A DNA stretch of 64,000 nucleotides from Antennarius striatus (Eukaryota > Chordata > Actinopteri > Lophiiformes > Antennariidae). A program made the position numbers and the translations under genes. Of this stretch, positions 1 to 13,365 are shown in pieces. The DNA lies in the NCBI RefSeq assembly GCF_040054535.1, contig NC_090793.1, positions 19,742,001 through 19,806,000 on the forward strand, written 5' to 3'. The stretch's first letter is position 1. Each line of letters begins with the position of its first letter. The notes beneath the pieces are model-generated. The model saw nothing but the letters and a program-made list of their open reading frames with translations, did no database searches and was not told the DNA's origin.

Positions 1-14
1 TGTGTGTCACCCAC

Positions 15-2405
15 CAGCGACGGGGACAGTGCCAGTCCTCCCACCGAGGCCTTCAGCTCGTCCATCGATGGAGGGAAACGCTTGGCGCCGTCCGACACCA
101 GAGGCTTGATCTTGATCTTGAATTTCTTCTTGCTGTCCTCCTCCTCCTCCTCCGAGTCGCTGGAGGAGAAAAACTGCTTTCCTTTGGACGCTGGTGAGCG
201 GGCGTCAAGTTCAAACGCTGAAAAGTCGATGGATTTGTGGTGCAGTTGACCGATGAGGAGAACATCCGACCCGTCTCTCGACCCAACAGGTCGATGGTTT
301 TACAGGAAGGATATCACCGCCCTCGTCGCCGGGCCGGACGCTGAAGCCCTCGTCGTCCACGTCGGGAGAAGCCTGCAAAACACGGAGGTCGTCACGGCAA
401 CGGAAGCATCGGCGAACAACCACTCCCGGATCGCATTTCGCGGATTCCTCAGAGACGGCCGACCTTCTGGCGAGAGGTCGTGCTGACTCGGCGTTACTCG
501 GTTACTTACATATCGGTCCCAGTCGATCTCCCCGTAGAAACCGTTCGGCGCGCCGTTGGCCTTTTTCTAGCACAGAAACGACAGATTAGTGGAATAAGAA
601 TAATAATTATGTAAACGACAAATATATGAAATCATCACATCAGCATTTGGGCTTTTATTTTGGAGTTTTGGTCATTTCCTTTAAGGAAAAATCAAGTAGA
701 TGAAATAGTTTTACTTAAATAAAAGTTACGTTAAGTGATGCACGTTATGCACTGATGCATTTTATTTTCTAATAAATGTCCAATTTCTGCAGGAATCCTC
801 CATATTTCCTGATGACATCTTATTTAAAATGTGTCTATTTAACACATTTTACTTGATTTTTTTTTATTTTCTTTAATTTTGAATCCGTATGAATAACCAA
901 CTATAAGCGACTGTGGGACGCTACAAACGACAGCGTTGTTCACTGAAGGTGTGAAAATGAACTCACACTTCCTCTCTTTCCGCTTCCTCCTCCTTCTCTG
1001 TCAGGTGAGCTCCTGTTTGAGGTCAGAAGAAAACATTCCATCAACGTTCAGTAAAGTTTGAAGCTTTTTCAACATTTTTTTTCCAAACTTTTCTCACCAA
1101 TAGAATTCTATAAAACTTGTAAAACGCCAATAAATACGATTGAAATCATAATCCTCTGTAAGAACAGATCCAGGCGTCACTCACGTTGCGTCTGGATGCC
1201 TGTCTTTCTTCCGTAAGCCCAACGCTTTCCTGGTTCGATTCTTCAGTCCTGGTGGAGATGGAAGGAAGGTGAGGGGGTGGGGGTGGGGGGGGCAACATCA
1301 GGGAGAATTCCAGCTCTTATTACAACGGTCAAATCAAAATTCAAAAGTAAACATGACAGCCTGTCGTTGTGGGGAAAGCAGTGACTCCATCAGGATGGAA
1401 TAAAGGACGTGAAGCGGAGCAGCGGGGGTTTAATCTCCTTAAGTGTCCCCCCCTCCCCACTAAATAAAATGGAGTGAAAACACCAGGAAGGGCTGATCAA
1501 TGCGTCCACTTCATTAGAGCCCAAACAATGTGAGTGGGGGGGGGGGGCAAACAGGATGCCAGGACCCCCCCCCCCCAGAGCGTTGGTGGTTGGCTCAAGC
1601 AGCATTTCCATCGGGATGGCGACGCCATCAGGTGTACCGTCCAATGACAGCACAGCAAAGTGAAGCACATTCTGGTGTTTTAACATCGAGCTGCAAACTG
1701 CAATGCATTCTGGGAGACGTAGGACATAATGTTATTTACAGGAATGCACTGAAAACAGCATAGCATCATGGGAATCTGAGGAGGAGACACTTGTTTTAAA
1801 CCTGCAGACCCCCCTGAGGGACGTCAGCCAATGATTTTAGTCTCAGCTAAATAAAAAAAAAAACTTCTTTACCTGGTGTAAAACTAGAGACTCGATCGCG
1901 ACGTGATCAAAAAAACAGTGATCAAAAAAAACAGTGATCAAAAACGAAAGGCAGCCGAGTGAAAGTTTACAAACTTCACCTGAAGAAAAGGATCTTTATC
2001 ATTAATTATATCACCGTTAGATGTACAACACACACAACTGAAGATCTGTTGTGATTGGGCCTTGGCTTTAGGATGTTTGTGAACTAATATTACCCAGAAT
2101 CCCCTTCAGGTTGTGACTGGTGTTCAGTAACCATCCTGCTCTTTATTCTCTGTCATAATTTGATTTTTATCCATCAAATACCCCCACCTCATGATAACCA
2201 CACGCAACACGCATCGATCATTATTCTTCAGATCCACCCTGTGTCCTGGTGCCTTAGCTAACGCTGTGATGTGATTTACACGCGTGTGGAACATATCCAG
2301 GCCACGCTAGCAGAGAGATAGCAACACACGTGTGGCTGGAAACGACATCCTAGCAAGCTGACTGCAGGCCTTTTGCTAATAATAGCCACAACCCATGTTA
2401 GCATG

Positions 2406-2437
<32 letters not shown>

Positions 2438-2558
2438 GCAGGCCCAGCATCTGTCATGCTGTGATTTAGCTCCTGCGCTACGGTTTGATCTACGCTCGTT
2501 TTTGCTGCAGCAGCTTTTCAGATGAAGGAGGAATGAGTGTGATGTGAGGAAGCATGTG

Positions 2559-2627
<69 letters not shown>

Positions 2628-2692
2628 CTGTACCGGCCCCAGCAGGAGAACAAGAACATCACTTGGGGGGGAGGATGCTCACCTTGCATCAT
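15..2692 (-). CDS. sgip1: SH3GL-interacting endocytic adaptor 1 (SGIP1), 5' coding exons, partial
   Basis: Six coding exons are read on the minus strand: 2692-2683, 1248-1185, 997-967, 566-510, 372-318 and 190-15; the gene continues past the left edge. Exon 1 encodes MMQ plus one base and joins exon 2 as MMQGLKNRTRKALGLRKK, very close to the known SGIP1 start MMEGLKKRTRKAFGIRKK. Exon 4 gives KKANGAPNGFYGEIDWDRY, exon 5 SPDVDDEGFSVRPGDEG and exon 6 an acidic serine stretch, then KKFKIKIKPL and SIDELKASVGGLALSP, all family hallmarks. Junction phases agree (10+64+31+57+55+176 = 131 codons). SGIP1 is an FCHo-type adaptor of clathrin-mediated endocytosis, mainly neuronal, whose N-terminal membrane-binding part is what is present here; the mu-homology domain would lie off the window. 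The 31-nt exon 3 is the least certain, but skipping it breaks the frame. Confidence 0.9.
1249..2682 (-). other. sgip1 intron 1
   Basis: This intron separates the 10-nt first coding stretch from the basic N-terminal exon. It holds G- and C-homopolymer runs (about 1260-1290 and 1537-1575), a degenerate ATG trinucleotide array near 2404-2438 and a long CA/GT array at 2561-2626. No other exon was recognised in it. Confidence 0.6.
2561..2626. repeat. (CA)33 microsatellite
   Basis: Uninterrupted CA dinucleotides. It lies in sgip1 intron 1, 56 nt downstream of the 5' splice site; on the sense (minus) strand it reads as GT/UG repeats. Confidence 0.98.
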
Positions 2693-4582
<1,890 letters not shown>

Positions 4583-4785
4583 CATACAGTATAATATACA
4601 TGATAAATAAATAAATAATTAATTAATTAAACGTCTTCTCAGGAGTTGTTTTTTTTAATCCCACTGTAAAACAAGTCACATTATCTCCACTTTGTTTATA
4701 TTGTCCAACATAATCAGAGTTATGTATGACATACAGTACATACATGACAGGATGACGTCAAACTGGTCTTCTGTGACGGGAAATG

Positions 4786-4799
4786 CTGCCACCTAGTGG
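4786..4799 (-). promoter_or_regulatory. CTCF-like motif
   Basis: The minus strand reads CCACTAGGTGGCAG, a full match to the vertebrate CTCF core consensus CCASYAGRKGGCRS. Binding is inferred only. Confidence 0.4.
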
Positions 4800-5107
4800 A
4801 GGAGAATATTAGAACCACTGGCGCTTCTTTTAGGAACCACAGTTCACAGTTAACTAAAAAATATTCCTTAAATGCACATTAACCCCAAATGCATGAACTG
4901 TATTTAACAAACAGGTCATCTGAGACTCGATGTGTGCGTCTGTGGTGTGTTTGTGTGTTTGTTTACCAAAATGAACAGTCAGGGGTCGACAGAGTGACGT
5001 CATCGCTGGAGGTCAGGCCCGGAGGACTAGAACGAGCAGATTTTTCATTAACAGACAAGAACCCAATGAGTTTTATTTAAGATAGACAGATAGATAGATG
5101 GATATAT

Positions 5108-5130
5108 ACTTTATTAATCCCGGAGGAAAT
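5108..5130. mobile_element. LINE-type 3' tail remnant
   Basis: Holds ACTTTATTAATCCCGGAGG followed by AAAT, the tail shared by several fish LINE/SINE families, and is preceded by a short GATA array (about 5081-5103). Only the tail is recognisable. Related tails occur at 12671, 36055 (opposite strand), 38402 and 60889. Confidence 0.45.
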
Positions 5131-5165
5131 GCACTAATAAAACATATATAATTTATATAATATAT

Positions 5166-5239
5166 AATATAATATAATATAATATAATATAATATAATAT
5201 AATTATATTATATTATATTATATTATATTATATTATATT
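5166..5239. repeat. AT-rich perfect palindrome
   Basis: A TAATA-type array on the left is mirrored by its exact complement on the right around AATT at 5201-5204; each arm is about 36 bp. Confidence 0.9.
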
Positions 5240-5672
5240 TATATTTATACTCACTGCATTATCCTGATGTGATGCAAAATAAAATCGTTAATGTGAACGT
5301 CAGGAGCAAAACGTCAGGTTTGCAGCTCTAGCAGAAGAGATTTTTGTGTCACCTCCCAGAAATGTGACCTGAAATTCAGAATTAAGGTCACAAAAATATC
5401 AGTAAATTTTTATTCTGCTGCTGCAAAGAAGGCCAGAACTTTTTTTTTAAAGACACGATGGGACTGAAGCAAATGTTCTTGAGAGGAGACAGCGTCTCTC
5501 TGTTCTGGAAGGCCGTGGCCTCCAGCTCCAGACATCCTGAGCTCCACTCGAGGATGTCAGCTGAGACCCACTGGAACAAACCACTCTGCATGTGACTCTC
5601 AGAAATATGTCTAAAAAGTCTACACTGGAGCAGAGACGGATGACAAGGAATCACAGCGTGTTCCACTGCCTG

Positions 5673-5686
5673 CCAGCAGATGGCGC
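5673..5686 (+). promoter_or_regulatory. CTCF-like motif
   Basis: CCAGCAGATGGCGC is a full match to the CTCF core consensus CCASYAGRKGGCRS. Its orientation is opposite to the similar site at 4786. Confidence 0.4.
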
Positions 5687-5902
5687 TGCAGCCCAGCCGA
5701 ACCCGCAGAAACACGCACCGCGACGCGTTCCAAGTGGACGCAAAGACACGAGCACGAAGCCTTTGCGTGGGTTCCGATCGAATCCGGGCTGGACGCGGTG
5801 TGACAGTCCCAACGGCAGCCGTTAAAGCCGTTACACCGTCCCCACGTGGCGTGGGGACGTTTGGCGGGTGATGAGAACAGTCGACACGGCACTTAAAAGT
5901 GT

Positions 5903-5903
<1 letters not shown>

Positions 5904-5986
<83 letters not shown>

Positions 5987-6006
5987 ACGTCTCGGGTGCG
6001 TCGGTG

Positions 6007-6066
<60 letters not shown>
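5904..6066. repeat. (GT)n - short spacer - (CA)n inverted microsatellite
   Basis: About 41 GT units (5904-5985) are followed by a spacer of roughly 22 bp and then about 29 CA units to 6066. The two arrays are reverse complements and would form a long hairpin. Confidence 0.97.
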
Positions 6067-6067
<1 letters not shown>

Positions 6068-8460
6068 GGTGAATCAGCCAATTGTCTCTGGGCAGAAAAG
6101 GCTGAGAAATGTGACGGAAAGGTGGCAGCAGAGAGGATGACGTCATCGTGTAAACGCTCACGTTCACGTTAAAATCACGTTTCATAATGAAACACAAAAG
6201 GTACTTCGGTTGTTTTCCGAAATAAGAGACGGAATAAATAAAAAATAAATAAATAAACACAAAATAATGGTAATGTCCCCAAAGCGTGCTTCCACTTCCT
6301 TCTCCGTTGACGTTTGACAGTTGAAGTCAGTGTGTGGTGTTGTGTGTCAGCGCTGTAATGATGTGTGTTTGTGGGTGAAGTGTGTGTTCGTGGTTGTAAT
6401 TAGGGAAAGCAGGAATAACGGCTGGACGATTGGTGTAAATCATCACATGAAACAGAGCGGCTGTCTTAAACGTGCTCGCCGTGTTGTTATTAAGGGAGAC
6501 AGAAATTATGAACGCGTTAATGGAAAGTTTTAGAAGTAGCGTGTAGCGTAGGAGCTAACGAGCTAATGAACAATTATAGAAGGGATTTATTCAGTAGAGA
6601 CGAATGAATGAAACCAAATAATTGTTTTTTTACAGAAGAAGAATTTGTGATTGAAGGATTTACGTCAGAAAAATAAATGCAGACGCTGGTGGTGGTGGTG
6701 GTGGTGGTGGTGGTGGCCGATCACTCTGCTGGGACAGATGAAGGAAATAGAGGCAGTGATTTGATTTGATGTAAAATAAACATACTTTTAATTGCATTTG
6801 GGTCACTTTCTTTCCTCCAGGTGTATTTTTATCTCCCGTCACACCTTATTTAAAGACTCGATGATCATTCCAGGCTCATTTCAGAGCTCCTATTTTAACA
6901 CATGTATAGTGAGCATGCAAATTTCAAATTGCTATGATTTCACGAACCAGATCAAAGCGAGCCAGACTGTGTAAAAGCTGGGGGGGGGGCGACGTCGGCC
7001 TTGTTTGCGTACAACCACAGAGACCTCCAGCGCTCCGGGCTCGACACAACCACCATGCATTACCCAGCATCCTCCCAAATTACAGCCAGTCCAGGTTCCC
7101 ATTCCACTGATCCAGTGGTTGTGTGGTTCCCCCGGCTCGTGTTCTAGTGAGACGTCCTCACGCAGGTTAGCCTTCCTCTGTGAGCCACGCATCAGAGCGG
7201 ACACATAATAAGACATAATAATTAAAAATACAGATTAATTTAAAATCTGTTAAAGCTACGTCAGCTTTACTATTTTTTTGACCCCCTTCTGTCTTCACCC
7301 CTCTCCTCCAGCCTCCAAGCCAACGCTGTCAACATTTACATAGCATCTCAGACACATCTGACCTTTTTTCAGTGACCTTTGACCTCCGGGGCTTAAGGTA
7401 AGTTAACGTCTGCCTACCTGTGGTGTAAAACTACCACTGCAGTACTTTTGTAAACCTTTTATGTTGGTATATACAGTATGTACAGAAACTGCTAATCGCG
7501 GATAAACAATAATATCAGTGAAATACCCAGAATTCCATTTGTCCTGTTTCACTGTAATTCTTATTCATTGCACATGTTAGACAAAAAAAAATTAAATAAT
7601 GATTAAAATGCTTAAAATTTTCAAAACACCTCTCTGGTACATTAACATTAAGTTAAAGGAAAAAATGTTGAATAGATTTTGGCTTCTGCCCTAGAAACCG
7701 TCCGTCACACAGTGAGGCTAAATCCAACTGGTCTCCATGGAAACAGAAAGAATAAAAGTCCTTAAATTACAAAAAAAAAAAGCCATCACCTCATGTCATG
7801 ATTGATGTGTGTGAATTTTTGTGGAAAAATGTTGAAGGCGTTTTGAGTCAGGCTCATGTTTTGGGGTTGAATCCTCTGCGGTTGGGGGTGTTTTCAGAAG
7901 GGGGGGGGGGTAGAAATGATTGACTGGGAGTGGAGAGAGGAGGAAGAGGCTTCATGTTTCCCTCCCTCTCTCTCCCAGCCTCAGATAGATAGATAGATAG
8001 ATTATAGATTATAGACAGACAAACAGACAGACAGATAGATAGATGGCCTTCGACCTTCAGCGCAGGACGCTCGTCATCCTCGTCACATGACCCAATCCAG
8101 TCGCTCGGTTCATCCTTACTTCGGGGGGTGGGGGGGCTTTTCCATTAAGGGCGGGGGCAACGAGAACAAGGCGCATTTCAGTCGTCTAATCAGCCGACAA
8201 ATCTGATTATCTTCTAACTTAGCTGGTTAGCCCAACAATGTCATCCAGTGAGATAATTAAATCAGTCATCTGCAGATGTTTGTTTACGCAAACGAACTGA
8301 TCCAATTGGTCGGATGCGGGTGATGTCATCAGAATGCTAACACGCTAATGCTAATAATATAATGAGACATCCATTATCTTAACTTTAACTTGCTAGCATA
8401 GTGGTATTTAGCAGTTAGCACTAAACAGAGTCCGAAATGAAGAATAAAAAAAAATTACAA
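6067..8460. other. intergenic region
   Basis: No coding exon is recognised. It holds a GGT trinucleotide run (about 6688-6714), several G and A homopolymers, a GATA/GACA array (about 7984-8044) and an X-box-like palindrome GTCTCCATGGAAAC at 7731-7744. The part at about 7464-7500 resembles the end of the repeat at 14690. Confidence 0.4.
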
Positions 8461-8824
8461 TATTTTCTTCACTATAAGGCACACTGGACTATAAGGCGCA
8501 CCTTCAATGTAGAGCCTATTTTAAAACTTTTTTCATATATAAGGCGCACTGGATTTTTAATTTGTAAATTAAAAAAAAAAGTTTTTAAAAATTAAAAAAA
8601 AATTTTTTTTAAAGGTACACTGGATTATAAGGCGCATCTGATTATAATGCACACCTTCAATATATGGTCTATTTTAAAACGGTTTTCACATATAAGGCGC
8701 ATTGGATTTTTAATTTTAAAAAAAAGTTTTAAAAAAAAAAAAAGAGTGCACTGGATTATAAGGCGCACTGTTGGGTTTTGATAAAATTAAAGGCGTATAG
8801 GTGCGCCTTATAGTGCAGAAAATA
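8461..8824. mobile_element. MITE-like element with terminal inverted repeats and internal minisatellite
   Basis: The left end TATTTTCTTCACTATAAGGC and the reverse complement of the right end TATTTTCTGCACTATAAGGC differ at one base in 20. Inside, units of the type ATAAGGCGCACTGGATTTTT alternate with A/T runs and repeat about five times. ACAA occurs directly outside both ends and may be a target duplication. It has no coding capacity. A second member lies at 33233. The superfamily cannot be assigned from sequence alone. Confidence 0.7.
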
Positions 8825-9129
8825 ACAACAACATCCTTCAGGTGAAAGTCATGTGTGGAGCCAGATCCAATCACAGCGGCTCATTTTCCGTTGCCCCAGG
8901 CCCCCTCTGGCCAATCATGTGAGGGCAATTGCTCAGCAGATGATGTCATCTCTAGAGAAGCGTTGCTGCAGCAACACAACACCCCCATGGGATGTCTCGC
9001 TCACCCCCCCCCCCCCCCAACCGGGACTCGCTGTTGCTCTGAGGATGCAGGAGGACCTACCGGAGGATCTCCATATGGTTTCTACATCACCCCCCCCACT
9101 GGGTCAGCGGGGGGCGGGGCCACGGCACA

Positions 9130-9305
9130 CCTCAGGATGGGTCGCCAGTCAACCAGTTCACCTAGATGGTGTGTTTGTGGGAGGAAGCTGGAGAATCGCC
9201 CCGAGAGACACGGAAACCACACGCAGAAAGGACACGGCTCGGGTTTCAAACCCACAACCGTCCCCTGCTGTGAGGCGAGAGCGCGAACCACTGCACCGCT
9301 ACGCC
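9130..9305. repeat. dispersed fish repeat fragment
   Basis: The pattern GGTCGCCAGTC, then GTGGGAGGAAGC, ACGCAGAAAGGAC, a TTTCAAACCC block and GTGAGGCGAGAGCGCGAACC followed by ACTGCACCGC is the decayed form of a very common teleost interspersed repeat (normally with GTGGGAGGAAACCGGAG and CTAACCACTGCACCACC). The apparent ORFs across it are incidental. Confidence 0.55.
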
Positions 9306-11010
9306 AAAGGAGGAACGGCCCAAAAAAACACAAGAAAAAAAACAACGTGTGACGCAGCAGACGACAGCTAAATGGATCCGCTGTCCTGACACGACGGGCG
9401 TCTGTCTATAAATAAAGATTTAAAATGAAGTCACCAGCGTCCCGTCGGCCCCCAGCTGGGCTCAACGCGGGCTCCGTTTGTTAGAAACCAGATGAGTTCC
9501 AGGTCATTTCACAGCCGCTGCAGCTTCTCCTGCTGAGATCTGAGAAGTTAGGAAGAGACAAAGGACAGGAGGAAGAGCTGAAGACGTCCTCCTCACGTCT
9601 CCATACCAGATGTGAGGAGCTTTCAACCCCTGAAATACACCTAAATAAATATATTCCAGTCAGATTAACAAAACAAAATTTAATTTCCTGGAGTGGAATT
9701 AAAATCTAAGCTTAAAAATCAAATTCTCAGGAGCTGGCAAATAGATGTTGAGATGGCATGTGAGCATTTTAGCATGAAGCTAACAGCCATACCTTTGTTT
9801 TTTTTGTTTAAATCTAACTCTTGACACCTCCAACTTTGTCAAAATGCGATGCTACGTCTCCAGACGCGCTAGAAAAACGGTTCAAACGTCCCCTCTGTGG
9901 GAGGAACTCACATCGCCAAGTCTGTTGTGACACACACACACACACAGACACACACTTTTGCCAAAATGTTGGTGTTCCACATGCCGTGTGCACCAGAGCC
10001 CGTTGTGGTGAGCCGTTAAAACACGACGTGAGCTGCTGAGAAAATTAAACCGTCTTAGTCGACTTCCTCTAATTGCCTTCCTCATTAAACTTTGCCAGAC
10101 TCCAATAACAGAGATTTTTTTTTATTACGTCTGTTTCTTCTGCGGTTCTCAACATTACAATTAGGTCCAATTGTTAAACTGCATCTTATTACAGCAACTT
10201 ATATATTATATGACTTATTTATTTTATGTTATTTGTCTCAGATGAGCCTTTATTGGGCTTACAGTGGAGCGGTGGAGTGAATCCTGTCAAAAAAGACCCC
10301 CTAATAACATTTAATCCCAGGGTTCACATCTGATAAGAACTTTTCCAGTCCATCATTCTGTTATGGGTTATATCCATTGTGAAAATGGATGATTCTCATC
10401 CCTTTAAGTCTGACTTAAATTACCTTCAAACCTGGATTAACATCATTGCACAAGTCCAACAGTATAAAGTGCTTAAGATTTGACTTTATACCAATAAAGT
10501 TAACTAACATTAACATTTTATTCTGCATAAAAAAGGCCTCTGGCATAATTTCTCTTGGGTCACTGTGACTAGTTCTGCCCGTACAGTCTGCAGTTTTTAC
10601 AGGATAGTTGACTTTATAGTAAAAAAGGCCACAGATATAATCAGTATTTTTGGAACACGCAGCTTTGTTACGAGCCGCGTTAACCATGTAAATGACTTGT
10701 GCGTGGGAGGGAGATTATTTTCCATAAATGGATTCAGACGAGAGAGATTTCAGGGAACACGGCAAACCCTACATTTGATAACTTCCATCACATTTATTCC
10801 GTTGTTTTAACGTCGGAGAACGTTTTGTTCTCACGACACGTTCTCCTAAAAGTAGAGGACTATTTTTACAAGAGAACAAAAGGTCCACGCACTGAAATCC
10901 GATAAAGGTCGACCTGTGTATTGTCTCATTTCGGCGGGATGGACGATGGAAAAACACGGCCATGCTAGCCCACTTGGGTTTTTCACTGAGATAGGACAAA
11001 AGGTAGAACA

Positions 11011-11062
11011 CTTGAGATAGACCAAAAACTTGAGATAGACCAAAAACTTGATAGCCCAAAAA
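11011..11062 (+). repeat. 18-bp tandem repeat, about 3 copies
   Basis: CTTGAGATAGACCAAAAA occurs twice exactly and is followed by a shortened third copy. Confidence 0.85.
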
Positions 11063-11908
11063 CTAGTGACCGACAAGGAGATGATGTTCTTAACCTTCCC
11101 AGAACACATCAAAATCTTAAGACCTTAATGCATCAAGGAAAATCCCAAAGCATGACGCAGAAAACGAGTTTACCCGCTCCCCTCGCGGCTCAAGGTTGTC
11201 TCATTTACACAGGTCACTGATGCCGCCGCTGCTTGTGCAGGAGTGTAATCCTAGATTCTTTTGTCCTATCCTCTTATTGTTATGGCTCCTCACCGAGTGC
11301 TTAACACACGCTGAAATAACTTCCTTAAGACCTCCGTAAGCAAACGCCACTCTAAGTATTTGCACGTCGGCAACCAGTGAGTGCACGTGAAGCCAAAAAG
11401 GGAAGGGGGCTGCTTGCGTGGGATGGTTTGTTTTGTCAGCAAAATGTCAATCTGTCTCTGCAAGGTTATCCCATATGATCATCCCTAAATACACAGGACT
11501 GGCTTGTCCATCTGTTGGGAGCTAACACCCCCCATTAACACCCACCAGCGCGAGCCCAGGTCTTGGAGGTCTTGCCTTTTCTACCTCCCACTGAGAAGAT
11601 ATGAAAAGGCTGACAAGGCTTTCCATTCTCTTCTTTAACTGTCAGATTTTTTGGATCAGTGTAATCCTCCAGCGACTGCTAGCATGTGATTCCCCGACAA
11701 CAAAGCGACGCAACTCAAGAGTTGTGCACGTCTAGAAGGAGATTCAGAGTCTCCTACTTGTATGCACAGAGCCAGGCAACCGTCCAACACCCCCCTGAAA
11801 ACGTCCCGAAAAACAAACTGTCCGAGTCCAAACTGCCTGGGCTCTCCTGAGCTATTCAGCGTGTGCAAATGAAAGATGTGTGTTGGAACAGGAACTAGCC
11901 TCGCTGCA

Positions 11909-11909
<1 letters not shown>

Positions 11910-11975
<66 letters not shown>
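11910..11975. repeat. (CA)33 microsatellite
   Basis: Uninterrupted CA dinucleotides in intergenic sequence. Confidence 0.97.
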
Positions 11976-12245
11976 GCAGCAGCCCTCTGGACAAGTTTGG
12001 CACTCGCAGCAGCCAAAACTCATGTTGCGTGCTAACGCTCTCCCTCCCCCATCCCCTCATGCTAGCCCGCTCTGCAATTATATGCTATGCTCCCACCCAA
12101 ACATGCAAGAATAGGCCTTCTCAGTCAACAGACAAACCGAGTCATTCTGTCCCCAAAACCATGACATCATGACCATTTGACTTCAGCGTTAAATTCAAGC
12201 TTAATTTAACTTTGTCAGGGGGAGAAAAAAAGAAAAAGAAAAAGT

Positions 12246-12382
<137 letters not shown>

Positions 12383-12704
12383 ACTTGTGTTACACTGTAG
12401 AGCGACGCGCTGGTGTGAACACAAACTGTGTGCAATTCTGGGAAGGCAGAGGTAATTTATTCTGTGTTAGACTAAATTAGACTGACAGTGAATTTGTGAC
12501 AATGTCATCCACGTCATGCATGACAGAAGGGCGTGTTTAATGGTATAAATGACACATATGAGCACAAGCAGTGACTTTTAAGTAGAAGCAGGTTATTTAT
12601 TGTGTTTTTCACTCTGTACATTAACTTTTTGTGCACCAATCATGTCTTTATGTGCTGCTTTATATGCCTTCAATTGCCCCTTGGGGATAAATCAGAGTTG
12701 AGTT

Positions 12705-13365
12705 TACCTCCAGAAAGTAGTGCATCCCTGGGATGCACTTCAAGAAAAATGTGTGCATCCCAACATGATGTTTATGCATCCCAAAAGTAATAACAGAATA
12801 TAAGGCAGAAGTGTATGCAAGGATTGAGTTTTACCAATGCAAAAACTAAATAAACTGTCAATTTTAATGATTTGATCTATAACGACGTCATAACTGTTTA
12901 AATAAAAAGAAGGAAAAAAGGAGTAAAATTATATATTAGTTTTATCAAAATGTTAAAGCCTGGTAGTCATTTAAGAAAAAAACAGAAAGAAAGAAAGAAA
13001 GATGTAATGCATTTAACCTTCATTTGTATAGTGTTTAATCACATCAGCAGACATTTCAAAGCGCTTTAACAGACAGACAAACCCAACTGGACTCTTATTC
13101 TTGCTCTGGAGGGTCTAACTAACTCCTCTTTCACTGCAGCGTGTAAAACGAACAGACGTCGTGTTGCCGTTTGGTCGATTTTAACAAGACAGAATCACGC
13201 ATGTGAGTCTCGCGAAGACGTCAAAACATAATGACGATTTCCGTGTTTGAAATTTACGTGGAGAAATGGGAAAATTGTGAATATTTTTGTTGAATGGAAG
13301 TACATTTAAAGCTTACGTCCCAGGGAAGCATGCTGTCTGACAAAGTGCGTCCCTGTCAAAAAATG
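12705..13365 (+). repeat. dispersed repeat, copy A (family shared with 43353)
   Basis: Begins ACCTCCAGAAAGTAGTGCAT and can be aligned by eye with 43353-44115 through many shared blocks, including CAAAATGTTAAAGCCTGG, CAAAGCGCTTTAACA versus CAGCGCTTTAACA, GTCGTGTTGCCGTTTGGT and AATATTTTTGTTGAATG. No protein or transposase is recognisable and terminal repeats were not found. A LINE-type tail lies just before it. Confidence 0.75.

Noticed and set aside
2276-2692. 138-codon open frame on the minus strand
   Set aside because: Most of it is translation of the CA/GT array and intron 1; only its first 10 nt are real sgip1 coding sequence.
5388-6260. 290-codon open frame on the minus strand, the longest in the window
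   Set aside because: Held open by GT/CA arrays, which have no stops in any frame; the flanks show no domain or splice pattern.
8853-9371. Two overlapping open frames of 165-172 codons
   Set aside because: They cross a dispersed fish repeat and C homopolymers; no domain recognised.
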